Notes: a model not told the origin generated them from the letters alone. 16,794 nt of DNA from JASFRS01 sp050114795 (GCA_050114795.1 JASFRS010000039.1:1-16794), one strand, 5' to 3'. Counted from the first letter of the stretch, positions 1-8,932 are shown. Translations and numbers: made by a program.

Positions 1-390
1 AATGCCTGTCCCAATCGTGACATAAACATGATGCGCTAAACCTTGTGCTGCGCCCCAACGGCCTTCAGCTAAGGCTGCTGCATTCACATCCGTATCAAAG
101 GCAATTGAAACACCCAATGCGGATTTAAGATACTCAACAACAGGAAAACCCTGCCAACCAGGTTTTGGCGTATTTACGATGGTACCAGCATGAATATCAA
201 GCGGACCAAAACACCCCAAACCCAGACCGTCAATTGGCCCATGTTCTTTGAAGAAAGCAACAGCACGGCCCAAAGTTTCTTCTGGCGAAGTCGTTGGAAT
301 ACGCAATTCATTCTGGATGTCGTGGGGCGATGTTCCCACTGCCAGATTGAATTTTGTTCCCCCACCTTCAATTGCGCCCCAAAGTGGCAT
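1..390 (-). CDS. ROK-family fructokinase, N-terminal part (3' end outside window)
   Basis: Phosphorylates fructose (possibly also other hexoses) with ATP in the cytoplasm. About 130 residues are visible and the frame runs open off the left edge. The N-terminus carries the phosphate-1 loop GAIEGGGTKF (residues 5-14). TPKPGW (74-79), typical of ROK fructokinases, follows, then FDTDVNAAALAEGRWG with the expected catalytic Asp at 101 and the start of the second glycine loop (TIGTGI). The zinc-binding Cys cluster would lie beyond the edge. Two ATG codons are adjacent (393 and 390). AAAGGAG sits 3 nt from the first and 6 nt from the second, so I chose the second. The PEPC-like stop is 11 nt upstream and overlaps this ribosome site, so the gene is the last visible member of the Entner-Doudoroff operon. 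It would let fructose enter as fructose-6-phosphate, then glucose-6-phosphate by isomerisation. Exact substrate is inferred from family similarity. Confidence 0.85.
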   Translation of the reverse strand, partial: MPLWGAIEGGGTKFNLAVGTSPHDIQNELRIPTTSPEETLGRAVAFFKEHGPIDGLGLGCFGPLDIHAGTIVNTPKPGWQGFPVVEYLKSALGVSIAFDTDVNAAALAEGRWGAAQGLAHHVYVTIGTGI

Positions 391-401
391 CATCTGCTCC
401 T

Positions 402-3239
402 TTAACCGTAAGCGCCAATATAATGCAGGGTCGCAACACCTAAACGGCGAATGAGGTCATAAAGTTGCTCAATCTGATCAAAAACGACTTTATTTTCAAA
501 GCTATAGCCCCGTGCCGCATCGCCGTGAAATGTCGCCGGTTCGCCGAATTCGCCATTGAATTCGCTTTCAGGTTCAATCGGGAAGACTTCCCGCAATATT
601 TCCAAAGCACCGGCGACATTTAGCCGGAGAAGTTGTTCAATCACCTCTTCAATCGTCAAATTAGGCCTTGATGAGAAACGCGGCACACGAGCAGCTAACA
701 GAAACAGCCGCTGAATAAGCGCGAGACGTAGCACATGGATAAGAACTAAATCTTCATGTCCATCATCAAACATCGTCGGCACCTGCCATTCAAGTGCGCC
801 CATCAAGTCATTATAGTCTTTCCAAAAGGCACGAATGACATGACCATGGTCTACATCGACAGACATACGCTCTAGATGCTCCGAAACCCTTTGCATGCGT
901 TCCTGTCTTTTATGGGAACGCTCCCCAGCCGCATAATGAAGCCAGGTTTCAGGGTCGAAGAGGCTCAAATAGCTTTCAAAAACCTTGAGTTCAGAAAACT
1001 GGGCCGCATGGCGGACCATTGAGCGAAGTTTTTGAAGCCGTTGAGAAGCATCACGGATTTCTGTGTAACGCTCCCGGTCTTTGGCAATGGCTGTTCCCAT
1101 ACCGCCCAGGCTGTTCGCCATAAAGCCCATTTGCTGTAGAATCGCATTATGGGGGATAGCGCGAATTTGACCCACATGCGTCGCACGCGTAACAGCGCCG
1201 CTTTCCCGCTGTCGCAGGGTCATGCGGGAACCGCTTGGATAAAGCAGATTAACGCCAAAGCCCGTTAACATCGGTAAATAATCCGGGTCATTCACCGTGC
1301 GGTTCTGGAATTCTTTTATAGTTAGAAAGAAATCAAGCGAATAGTCTGTATCGACATAAAAGGGATCAACACTCTCCTTCTCCCCGCTGCCACACACAGC
1401 GCGGCTAAGCATACGGCACAAAGTAGCTTGCGCCAGTTCTTTAGTCCAAAGCCAGACATAACCATCACCGCCCTGCAGGCTGATTTCCTGCTTATAACAC
1501 ACACTATTTTCTTTAAATATGGCGCGAGCATAGTCGCTTTGGACATAAGACAAGCGCTCGGCAATCCCTTCGGGGTGAGCGCCACGACCCACGGACTCAC
1601 CATGGGTGTCAAAAATCACCAGTTCAACCTGGCCTAAATCATATTTTGGCCAAAGCTGTGCAAGTTTCACCCGGAATCGCTCAATCGCCAAACCCGCTGC
1701 AATCTGCCCCATGTAACGCCCGGCATCCGAATATCCAGCTTGCACACACAGACGCCCTTGGGCACGCACATAAGCGCTGTAATGCGGGTCTTCCAGGAGT
1801 TCAGCAATAACGCGCGCACCGCGCTCTAGCCCCGCATCAGTTTCAAATAGCGGGCAGATTTCGACTTTATCTTCAATGCCGAAAAGCCGTGCATAATAGA
1901 GCGCTGTTAAAACCGTGAAAGGCGTATCTGATTCAGCAATCAACAAGCGAATTGGGGCTTTATCATCAATGAATTTAATGATTTGAGCCAAAAGCATGAA
2001 CAGCCGTCTGGCTGTCGTCCGCTCCTTCATGAGCGACCCATAATTAATCTGTGTCGGCTCTACATTATCCAACAATTGAGCCAGGGCACCAAGATAACGC
2101 CGGCGATTAGAGGCGGCGTCAGGTGCGGATTCCATCGCTACCGCAGGACGCACCGCATTGTGAAGCTGCGCGGCATTCAATCTGAAATGCACATGATTTA
2201 GGCCAAAACCATTGGTCCGGAAGCGCGCGGCAAATAATGTAATTGCGGATGAACGGGAGCTTCCCTCGCTCGATTTAGCAAGTTCTGACAGCAGCCGATC
2301 AACAAGGCTTATCAACTCTTTCCGTCGCGGATTATATTCCACACTTAATTGCGATAAGTGACGAACCTGGTCCAAATCACTTGCATTTTCAGGCACAACA
2401 GCGGAAATTTTGCCGTAAATCTCGCTTAATTCTTTAAGGGCATCGCCAACGTCACGTGCTTTGTCAGAGTCCCAACCCTTCAGTACTTTCGCCCATTCAT
2501 CCCGGTATAGGGCCGCTTGTTCTGCTGCTGAAAGATAGCGGAAACGTAGACTTGTCGCCCAATCGATATCTGAACGGCCATCCAAATCATAGCCAACCCA
2601 ACTGGCAACCGTTGCAAGCTTCGGGCGCAAACGCCAAACACGGCTACCATGAATTTTTTCCGCACGCCGTAAGACAGCATCATAGATTTCACACAGAGCA
2701 AGCTGTGCATTTGCCAACGCGCGACCAGCCATTTCCCGCTCATCTTGAAGAGTAATTTCAAGATTGGGCCGTAGGTCTTTGTTTTTAAGCAGCGTTTCAA
2801 ATTCCGCCTGACCTCCATTTTCAATACCAGAAACCAGGTCATCCATGATCTCCGGCGTCATTGAAAATGTGGGATGGGCTGTAATGACAAGGCCTAGTGC
2901 TTCCCGCTCCAACAAAGCTGAAAACTGAGGAAAGCTCCGTTCTTTTCCATCTTCATAAAGAAGATTATCAACGAGCGCGTCAATTTCACCTCCAAGAGCC
3001 TGTTTGTCCATCGGCCCTAAATAAGCACGAGAGCGCTCAACACGGCGCTGCAAGGCGCGAATGGTGAGGTTTTGAACGGCAGCTTCTACTTCCTCGGCAT
3101 TAAACTGCTTCGCGTCCAATTCATCATTGAGCGAAAGCGCGGTTTCCAACATGGGATTATTCAGCGGGTTATAGGTCGCCGCCTTTTTTGCGCTGCTCCA
3201 ACGTTCAGCCGTCCAAGCCAATAACTGCTTTTCACTCAT
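402..3239 (-). CDS. Divergent phosphoenolpyruvate carboxylase homologue
   Basis: The full PEPC fold seems present (945 aa, close to the usual 880-950), but signature motifs are altered. In order: TAHPTF (120-125) keeps the catalytic His and has Phe where TAHPTE has Glu. SWVGYDLDGRS (213-223) replaces SW(M)GGDRDGNP and loses the Arg. FGLN..HFRLN (345-355) keeps the Arg of LDIRQ. PLFET (463-467) is intact. GYSDAGRYMG (502-511) replaces GYSDSxKDxG, with Lys changed to Arg. DTHGESVGRG (544-553) replaces HGRGGSxGRG, keeping only the second Arg. The C-terminus ends in GAYG, not the near-invariant NTG. Known PEPCs convert PEP and bicarbonate to oxaloacetate; that role would fit this operon, but activity is not assured. 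Its ATG overlaps the eda stop (ATGA), with AGGGG upstream. I leave the symbol blank because orthology to ppc is unclear. Confidence 0.8.
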   Translation of the reverse strand: MSEKQLLAWTAERWSSAKKAATYNPLNNPMLETALSLNDELDAKQFNAEEVEAAVQNLTIRALQRRVERSRAYLGPMDKQALGGEIDALVDNLLYEDGKERSFPQFSALLEREALGLVITAHPTFSMTPEIMDDLVSGIENGGQAEFETLLKNKDLRPNLEITLQDEREMAGRALANAQLALCEIYDAVLRRAEKIHGSRVWRLRPKLATVASWVGYDLDGRSDIDWATSLRFRYLSAAEQAALYRDEWAKVLKGWDSDKARDVGDALKELSEIYGKISAVVPENASDLDQVRHLSQLSVEYNPRRKELISLVDRLLSELAKSSEGSSRSSAITLFAARFRTNGFGLNHVHFRLNAAQLHNAVRPAVAMESAPDAASNRRRYLGALAQLLDNVEPTQINYGSLMKERTTARRLFMLLAQIIKFIDDKAPIRLLIAESDTPFTVLTALYYARLFGIEDKVEICPLFETDAGLERGARVIAELLEDPHYSAYVRAQGRLCVQAGYSDAGRYMGQIAAGLAIERFRVKLAQLWPKYDLGQVELVIFDTHGESVGRGAHPEGIAERLSYVQSDYARAIFKENSVCYKQEISLQGGDGYVWLWTKELAQATLCRMLSRAVCGSGEKESVDPFYVDTDYSLDFFLTIKEFQNRTVNDPDYLPMLTGFGVNLLYPSGSRMTLRQRESGAVTRATHVGQIRAIPHNAILQQMGFMANSLGGMGTAIAKDRERYTEIRDASQRLQKLRSMVRHAAQFSELKVFESYLSLFDPETWLHYAAGERSHKRQERMQRVSEHLERMSVDVDHGHVIRAFWKDYNDLMGALEWQVPTMFDDGHEDLVLIHVLRLALIQRLFLLAARVPRFSSRPNLTIEEVIEQLLRLNVAGALEILREVFPIEPESEFNGEFGEPATFHGDAARGYSFENKVVFDQIEQLYDLIRRLGVATLHYIGAYG

Positions 3240-3865
3240 GCCGTAGCCCCTGCCAAAGCATCTTTGGCCAGTGCGGTAATGTCCTCGAACCGGCCCTGTT
3301 CAATCAAGTCAGTCGGCACCATCCAACTTCCACCAACGGCCATCACATTGGGCAGGCCAAGATAAGCCTTCATATTGGCTTTGCTGACGCCCCCCGTTGG
3401 ACAGAAATGTAGATTTGCAAGCGGGCCTGCGAAACCTTTTAACGCCGCAACACCCCCCGACGCTTCTGCCGGGAAAAATTTTAAGCGACTGAAGCCAAAG
3501 CTGGCAGCAATCATGGCTTCTGATGCCGTTGCAACGCCCGGCATAAACGGAATTTGTGATGTTGTCGCTGCTGCAAGCAATTCAGGTGTCGCACCCGGGC
3601 TGATAACCAATTTTGCCCCTGCTTCTACAGCGTCATCAAAATCCTGCGGTGTTAATACTGTACCCGCTGCGACCAGCACGTCAGGGTAAGTCTGCGAAAT
3701 CAGGCGGATGGCCTCAAGGGCCACATCCGTGCGCAAGGTGATTTCTAAAACTTTCAAGCCACCTTCAAGCAAAGCCCCCGCCAAGGGCAAGGCCTGATCT
3801 AAATCTGTAATGGTGATGACGGGAATAACGGGTGCCTTTGCTAAAGCTTGACTTAATGCATCCAT
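3236..3865 (-). CDS. eda: 2-keto-3-deoxy-6-phosphogluconate (KDPG) aldolase
   Basis: Cleaves KDPG to pyruvate and glyceraldehyde-3-phosphate, the last committed step of the Entner-Doudoroff pathway. The 209-aa length and single TIM-barrel domain match the family. VLEITLRT (39-46) supplies the catalytic Glu41 and Arg45. AAGTVLTP (66-73) and ISPGATPELL (88-97) are phosphate-side loops. RLKFFPAE (127-134) holds the Schiff-base Lys129. CPTGGVS is the C-terminal phosphate-binding loop. The start codon overlaps the last base of the glk stop (TAATG), with AAGGAG 8 nt upstream. The stop overlaps the PEPC-like start, so translation is probably coupled on both sides. The same family also cleaves 4-hydroxy-2-oxoglutarate, but the neighbours fix the sugar role. 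Confidence 0.96.
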   Translation of the reverse strand: MDALSQALAKAPVIPVITITDLDQALPLAGALLEGGLKVLEITLRTDVALEAIRLISQTYPDVLVAAGTVLTPQDFDDAVEAGAKLVISPGATPELLAAATTSQIPFMPGVATASEAMIAASFGFSRLKFFPAEASGGVAALKGFAGPLANLHFCPTGGVSKANMKAYLGLPNVMAVGGSWMVPTDLIEQGRFEDITALAKDALAGATA

Positions 3866-4830
3866 TATTTCATCTCCTTGTTTAGACTTGCCGCCGCGCC
3901 TATAAGGCCCGGGTGTTTTTCAGTTATCACGCTTACAGGCGTATTATGCATAAGGCTCTTAAATCGGCCTTTGGCTTCAAAACGCGTGAGGAAATCGCTG
4001 TCTTTAAAAAACTCTACGAAGCGCGGCACGATGCCACCACCGATATAAATATGACGGGCACGCAGCATCAGCGCGATATCCCCTGCAAAACCACCTAAAA
4101 TGGCACAAAACAAGGATAAAGTTTCCGTGCAATTCTCATCACTGCCATCAACAGCATTTGCTGTAATTTCAGACGGCGCATAAGACTCACATTTTACATC
4201 CCGCAAGTCAGTCAAAGCCTCATAAAGATTACGAATGCCCTGCCCGCAGAGCAAACGTTCATAGGATATACGTCCGTAGCGTTGGCCAAGAATGCGTGCG
4301 ATTTCAAATTCTAAATCATTGAGCGGGGCAAAGCTCATATGACCGCCCTCTGAAGCGAGAGCTTGATGATGCCTATCATCAAGCAGTAACCCGGCGACAC
4401 CAAGGCCTGTACCCGGCCCGAGTACCGCTAAAACATTACTGGCGGGATCGCCGTCCGATAGATTTTGGACATGTCGAAGTTGATCGTCCATAAGATGCGG
4501 CAAAGCCAAAGCTTGGGCTGAGAAATCATTGAATACATGAAACCTCTCAAAGTCCATCTTGGTTCTGATTGCGTTTTGAGAAAATTGCCAATCATTATTG
4601 GTGAGTTTGACCAAATCGCCAACCACCGGGCACGCAACGGCAAATGCCGCTGCTTTCGGACGTTCCAGCTTTTGGTTTTCCAGATAACGTTCAATAGCGA
4701 GATCTAGCGTCGCATTATCTGCGACCAACAAAGTCTCACAATGACTTAGGCGAGGATGAAGCTCATCGACATCCTCAACAATGGCGAAACGCGCATTCGT
4801 CCCGCCTATATCTGCAACTAAGCCCTTCAT
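3865..4830 (-). CDS. glk: Glucokinase (proteobacterial Glk type)
   Basis: Phosphorylates glucose to glucose-6-phosphate with ATP in the cytoplasm, feeding Zwf of the same operon. The protein is 321 aa, as usual for this family. VADIGGTNARFA (5-16) is the phosphate-1 loop. FNDFSAQALALP (100-111) carries the catalytic Asp102. LGPGTGLGVAGLL (137-149) is the phosphate-2 region and EGGHMSF (161-167) is the sugar-binding segment. YERLLCGQGIRNLYEAL and IYIGGGIVPRF follow as expected. The frame is open further upstream inside edd, but the family N-terminus fits the ATG at 4830, which lies one base after the edd TGA with GAGG about 9 nt upstream. The stop overlaps the eda start by one base. Confidence 0.95.
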   Translation of the reverse strand: MKGLVADIGGTNARFAIVEDVDELHPRLSHCETLLVADNATLDLAIERYLENQKLERPKAAAFAVACPVVGDLVKLTNNDWQFSQNAIRTKMDFERFHVFNDFSAQALALPHLMDDQLRHVQNLSDGDPASNVLAVLGPGTGLGVAGLLLDDRHHQALASEGGHMSFAPLNDLEFEIARILGQRYGRISYERLLCGQGIRNLYEALTDLRDVKCESYAPSEITANAVDGSDENCTETLSLFCAILGGFAGDIALMLRARHIYIGGGIVPRFVEFFKDSDFLTRFEAKGRFKSLMHNTPVSVITEKHPGLIGAAASLNKEMK

Positions 4831-4831
4831 G

Positions 4832-6646
4832 TCACGCCTCGCTATTAAAAGAGGTCGCACCTTCCTCGGCGCTTGTTGCGTTCGCGCGGAAAGAAGAGAA
4901 CAGCTCCCGCCCCATGCCAGTCTCATTCGCACTTAAATCGGGCGTACTGGGAGTGCGTGCTGTTAGTTCTGCTGCATCCACAAGCACCTCTAATTGACCT
5001 TTCAGGCCATCAACACGGATGATGTCTCCATCTTGGATTTTCGCGATGACACCGCCCTGCAGAGCTTCCGGGCTTAGATGAATTGCAGCAGGCACTTTGC
5101 CGGACGCACCCGACATACGCCCATCAGTCACCAAAGCTACTTTGAAGCCTTTTGACTGCAACACGCCCAAGCTCGGGGTTAGGCGATGAAGTTCTGGCAT
5201 GCCATTGGCACGCGGCCCTTGGAAGCGAATAACGGCAACCAAGTCTTTGTCCATTTCACCCGCCTTGAAAGCGGCTTCCAATTCGTCCTGGCTTTCAAAC
5301 ACCATTGCAGGTGCTTCGACAACCCGATGTTCGGCTTTGACCGCCGAAGTTTTAATGACGGCCCGGCCGAGATTTCCTGAAAGGAGTTTCAAGCCGCCGT
5401 CAGCCTCAAAAGGATTATCAATCGGGCGCAGAACGTCCTCATCCAGGCTTTTTTCCGCGCCACCGCGCCATGCTAATTTGCCATCCTGCAAATAAGGTTC
5501 TTGCGCATAATCGCTTAAGTCCTGTCCAGCTACGGTCTTAATGTCTTTATGAAGCAGGCCGGCGTCCAGCAATTGGCCAATCAAAAAGGCCATACCGCCC
5601 GCCGCGTGGAAATGGTTCACATCAGCTTGACCGTTTGGATAGATGCGTGTCAGCAAAGGCACAACAGCGGATAATTCTGAAAAATCATCCCAGTTAATCT
5701 GGATGCCTGCGGCCTTAGCAATGGCGATCAAGTGAATAGTATGATTGGTAGAACCGCCTGTTGCCAGCAAACCGACAATTGCATTCACAATCGATTTTTC
5801 ATCAATGGTTTCCGCCATCGGTCGATAATCTTCGCCAAGGTTTGTGATTTTTAGGACTTGCCGCGCGGCTTCCGCCGTCAACGCCTGACGCAGTGGTGTA
5901 TTAGGTTGCACAAAGGCTGCCCCCGGCAAGTGCAAACCCATGACTTCCATCATCATTTGATTGGAATTAGCTGTGCCATAGAATGTACAGGTGCCGGGAG
6001 AATGGTAGGATTTTGACTCAGCCTCCAATAATTCTTCACGGCCAATCTTACCCTGGGCAAATTCCGCCCGCACACGCGCCTTTTCCGCATTGGGGATACC
6101 AGAAGGCATTGGCCCGGCGGGCACAAAAATGCAAGGAAGGTGGCCAAAGCTCAGCGCACCAATAAGAAGTCCAGGGACAATCTTATCACAAACGCCCAGG
6201 CAAAGCGTCGCATCAAACATGTCATGGCTAAGCGAGACAGCCGTCGACATCGCAATGACATCGCGAGAGAATAGAGATAATTCCATCCCTGCCCTGCCCT
6301 GCGTCACGCCATCACACATGGCGGGCACACCACCAGCAACCTGCGCGGTCCCACCGGCTTCACGCGCGGCGAGTTTCAAAACTTCAGGAAAACGTCCCAG
6401 AGGCTGATGCGCGGACAGCATGTCATTATAGGATGTCACAATCCCGATATTCGCCCCGGTCATACGCTGAAGTTTCGGCTTATCCGACTGCGCAGCTGCA
6501 AAGCCATGGGCTAGATTTCCGCAAGACAACTGTCCGCGGTTCGGGCCATCTTTCCGGGCCTGCTCCATCCTTTCAAGATAGGCTTTGCGCGTTGATGCGC
6601 TGCGTTCAGCTATGCGTTCAGTGACGGAGCGAACTCGCTCATGCAT
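4832..6646 (-). CDS. edd: 6-phosphogluconate dehydratase
   Basis: Dehydrates 6-phosphogluconate to KDPG, the defining first step of the Entner-Doudoroff route. At 604 aa it has normal IlvD/Edd length. NIGIVTSYNDMLSAHQP (66-82) is diagnostic. The three cysteines expected to hold the iron-sulfur cluster are in PAMCDGVTQG (Cys111), LGVCDKIVPG (Cys153) and GTCTFYGTANS (Cys220). GRMSGASGKVPAAIHLSPEA near the C-terminus is the other signature, and here it favours Edd over dihydroxyacid dehydratase, as does the gene order. The chosen ATG has GGGGA 7 nt upstream; another in-phase-looking ATG 4 nt downstream is in a different frame. Only 10 nt separate it from the pgl stop. The labile cluster would make this step oxygen-sensitive. 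Confidence 0.97.
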   Translation of the reverse strand: MHERVRSVTERIAERSASTRKAYLERMEQARKDGPNRGQLSCGNLAHGFAAAQSDKPKLQRMTGANIGIVTSYNDMLSAHQPLGRFPEVLKLAAREAGGTAQVAGGVPAMCDGVTQGRAGMELSLFSRDVIAMSTAVSLSHDMFDATLCLGVCDKIVPGLLIGALSFGHLPCIFVPAGPMPSGIPNAEKARVRAEFAQGKIGREELLEAESKSYHSPGTCTFYGTANSNQMMMEVMGLHLPGAAFVQPNTPLRQALTAEAARQVLKITNLGEDYRPMAETIDEKSIVNAIVGLLATGGSTNHTIHLIAIAKAAGIQINWDDFSELSAVVPLLTRIYPNGQADVNHFHAAGGMAFLIGQLLDAGLLHKDIKTVAGQDLSDYAQEPYLQDGKLAWRGGAEKSLDEDVLRPIDNPFEADGGLKLLSGNLGRAVIKTSAVKAEHRVVEAPAMVFESQDELEAAFKAGEMDKDLVAVIRFQGPRANGMPELHRLTPSLGVLQSKGFKVALVTDGRMSGASGKVPAAIHLSPEALQGGVIAKIQDGDIIRVDGLKGQLEVLVDAAELTARTPSTPDLSANETGMGRELFSSFRANATSAEEGATSFNSEA

Positions 6647-6656
6647 GTATTATCCC

Positions 6657-7367
6657 CTATTTGGCGCGATAAATTAAAAGGTCAGTTTTTTTCTGCTGCA
6701 AAATGGCGCGAACAGGCATCTCAAGGAGATTGTCCCCTGCCTCTGCGGCCTTAAGCACTTTCAGCTTCTCAGCGCCGCTTACGAACAACATCACTTTGTG
6801 CGTATTCAATAGCGCCTTGACTGTCATTGTCATGCGCAGCACCGGAGCTTCAGCAGGCATTGGATCTGGATGAATGGCTGCGCAATTAGCCTCCCCTTCT
6901 GGGTCTAAAGACAAAGGTAGAAAGGGGTCGCCAGGAAACAGGGATGCTGTATGACCATCCATACCCATGCCAAGCATCACAATGTCAAAAGGCGGCTTCA
7001 TATCGCGGATGCGGGCCTCAACCTGCGGCTTGGCATCATAAGGCGTATCCTGAGGCGTCTTTAAGCCAGTAATGCTCACATTGCGGGCCTCATTTTTCTT
7101 AAGATGCTTTTTAACCATCTCCTCATTGCTGAGAGGATGATCCATATCAACCCAACGCTCATCACCCAGAATCACAAAAATCCTATCCCAAGGCAGGAAT
7201 TTTTTGGATAATCGTTCATAAATCGCCTGCGGTGTACTGCCACCTGCTGCGACCAAAGTTGCACGTCCTTTTGCTGAAACGGCCTCATGGAGAGCGGACG
7301 CTATATCCTGTGCTGCTCTATCCGCTAAAGCTTCTGCGTTTTCAAAATCGAGATATTCTTTTGTCAT
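6657..7367 (-). CDS. pgl: 6-phosphogluconolactonase
   Basis: Hydrolyses 6-phosphogluconolactone, the Zwf product, to 6-phosphogluconate. The 236-aa length fits the NagB-like Pgl family. VAAGGSTPQAIYERL (39-53) is the phosphate-binding loop. FVILGDERWVDMDHPLSN (64-81) and MLGMGMDGHTASLFPG (131-146) are the family signatures and hold the active-site His. The frame stays open well into zwf, but homology begins near the ATG at 7367, 4 nt after the zwf stop. No convincing Shine-Dalgarno precedes it, so translation probably relies on ribosomes ending on zwf. The TAG stop is 10 nt before edd. Confidence 0.94.
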   Translation of the reverse strand: MTKEYLDFENAEALADRAAQDIASALHEAVSAKGRATLVAAGGSTPQAIYERLSKKFLPWDRIFVILGDERWVDMDHPLSNEEMVKKHLKKNEARNVSITGLKTPQDTPYDAKPQVEARIRDMKPPFDIVMLGMGMDGHTASLFPGDPFLPLSLDPEGEANCAAIHPDPMPAEAPVLRMTMTVKALLNTHKVMLFVSGAEKLKVLKAAEAGDNLLEMPVRAILQQKKTDLLIYRAK

Positions 7368-7371
7368 GCTA

Positions 7372-8844
7372 CTATTCGTGCCAGCTATGTCCGTGGCGCT
7401 CCGCCAAAGCAACCGCCGAAGTCGGTCCCCAGCTTCCTGCGACATAGGATTGCACGCCCATATTTGTTTCCTTCCAACCGTCGATAATACCATCCACCCA
7501 GGACCAGGCCGCAGCCACTTCATCCCGACGGACGAATAAGGTCTTATTGCCTTTGATGGCATCTAGTATCAGTCGCTCATAGGCAATACGCCGACGCTGC
7601 GTCTGGAATGTATCAGACCAACTCAGGTTCAGCGGCACTTGTTGAAGATGCACGCCATCACCGGTCAGCCCCGGAACCTTATTCATAACCATCATGCGTA
7701 TCACTTCTTCGGGTTGCAAACGAATGACAAGCCGGTTCGACTTTAACGCAGTACTGGTATCAGCGGTGAAGATAGAATGAGGCAATTCTCTAAATTGAAT
7801 ATAAATTTCCGTATGGCGTGCAGGTAGTCTTTTGCCCGTACGCAAATAAAATGGAACGCCCTTCCACCTCCAATTGTCGATGGCACAGCGCAAAGCCACA
7901 AATGTTTCCGTATTTGATGATGCGCCGTCACCCTCCTCCTGATATCCGGGAACAGGCTGCCCATCGACGGCACCGGCCGTATATTGACCGCGCACAGTTT
8001 CCGTTAAAACATCTTTTGAAGTGATAGGCTTAAGCGCTCGAAGGACCTTTACTTTTTCATCGCGAACCGCATCACTGTCCATGGATGAAGGCGGCTCCAT
8101 CGCAACGAGACAGAGAAGCTGTAACATATGATTTTGCAGCATATCGCGCAGCGCACCCGCATCATCATAATAGGACCAACGTCCTTCCACACCGACTGTC
8201 TCTGCTATGGTGATTTGAACATGATCAATCACACTGCGATTCCATAAGGGTTCAAACAACACATTGGCAAAGCGCAGAGCTAAAAGATTTTGGACGGTCT
8301 CTTTGCCCAAATAATGGTCCACACGGTAAATCTGATCTTCCCGAAAAACAGCGCCGACCTCTTCATTAATGACTTCAGAGGATTTCAAATCAGTCCCAAT
8401 GGGTTTTTCCATCACCACTCGGCTATTTTCATCCACCAAACCTGCCGCACGCAAACCTTGGCTCAATGCACCATATAGTTTAGGCGATGTGGAATAATAG
8501 AAAACCAGGTCACATGCTGGCGTATCGCCAATTTCAGTTTTGAGCGATTGGAAATCATCTGCATTTGACGCATCGACTTTTACACTTTTAAGCCGCTGTC
8601 TAAAGCGCGACCAAACATTTTCATCTAATTGGTCTGCGGGAACAAATGTATTGAGCTTGTCAAAGACCTGATCACGAAACTCATCAGTTGACGCAATTGA
8701 CCGCGCGGCAGCGATAATCTGCACACCCTCTTCCAGCAATCCGTCTCTATCCAAAAGATAAAGTGACGGTAAAAGCATACGACTTGCCAAATCTCCGTTG
8801 CCGCCAAAAAGAACTAGCGTACAAAAGTGCGGCGGTGCGGTCAT
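7372..8844 (-). CDS. zwf: Glucose-6-phosphate dehydrogenase
   Basis: Oxidises glucose-6-phosphate to 6-phosphogluconolactone with NAD(P)+, the first enzyme and first gene of the operon. At 490 aa it has the normal bacterial length. The dinucleotide loop is LFGGNGDLASR (12-22), with GGN where GAS or GGT is more common. VVMEKPIG (143-150) holds Lys147. YRVDHYLGKE (173-182) is the substrate-binding signature with Lys181. LQNHMLQLL (236-244) holds His239, the expected catalytic base. PFYLRTGKRLP follows in the C-terminal domain. The ATG at 8844 has AAGGGGA 7 nt upstream. Cofactor preference cannot be read with confidence. Expression is probably controlled by the palindrome and hairpin in the 198-bp upstream region. 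Confidence 0.97.
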   Translation of the reverse strand: MTAPPHFCTLVLFGGNGDLASRMLLPSLYLLDRDGLLEEGVQIIAAARSIASTDEFRDQVFDKLNTFVPADQLDENVWSRFRQRLKSVKVDASNADDFQSLKTEIGDTPACDLVFYYSTSPKLYGALSQGLRAAGLVDENSRVVMEKPIGTDLKSSEVINEEVGAVFREDQIYRVDHYLGKETVQNLLALRFANVLFEPLWNRSVIDHVQITIAETVGVEGRWSYYDDAGALRDMLQNHMLQLLCLVAMEPPSSMDSDAVRDEKVKVLRALKPITSKDVLTETVRGQYTAGAVDGQPVPGYQEEGDGASSNTETFVALRCAIDNWRWKGVPFYLRTGKRLPARHTEIYIQFRELPHSIFTADTSTALKSNRLVIRLQPEEVIRMMVMNKVPGLTGDGVHLQQVPLNLSWSDTFQTQRRRIAYERLILDAIKGNKTLFVRRDEVAAAWSWVDGIIDGWKETNMGVQSYVAGSWGPTSAVALAERHGHSWHE

Positions 8845-8880
8845 TTTCTTCCCCTTGGAACTCAGCTTTGATTAATTGCA

Positions 8881-8914
8881 TGAACTGCGCAGTGTTCATC
8901 AACTGCGCAGTTCA
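8881..8914 (-). repeat. 12-bp perfect inverted repeat in the zwf leader
   Basis: Arms TGAACTGCGCAG (8881-8892) and CTGCGCAGTTCA (8903-8914) are perfectly complementary around a 10-nt spacer. The core AACTGCGCAGT also occurs twice as a direct repeat 18 bp apart, and the second copy (8901-8912) is a 12-bp palindrome. It could be a leader hairpin in zwf mRNA or paired sites for a second DNA-binding protein. It ends about 37 nt before the zwf start and does not cover the ribosome site. Confidence 0.6.
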
Positions 8915-8932
8915 CAAGCGCAAGCTATTTAG

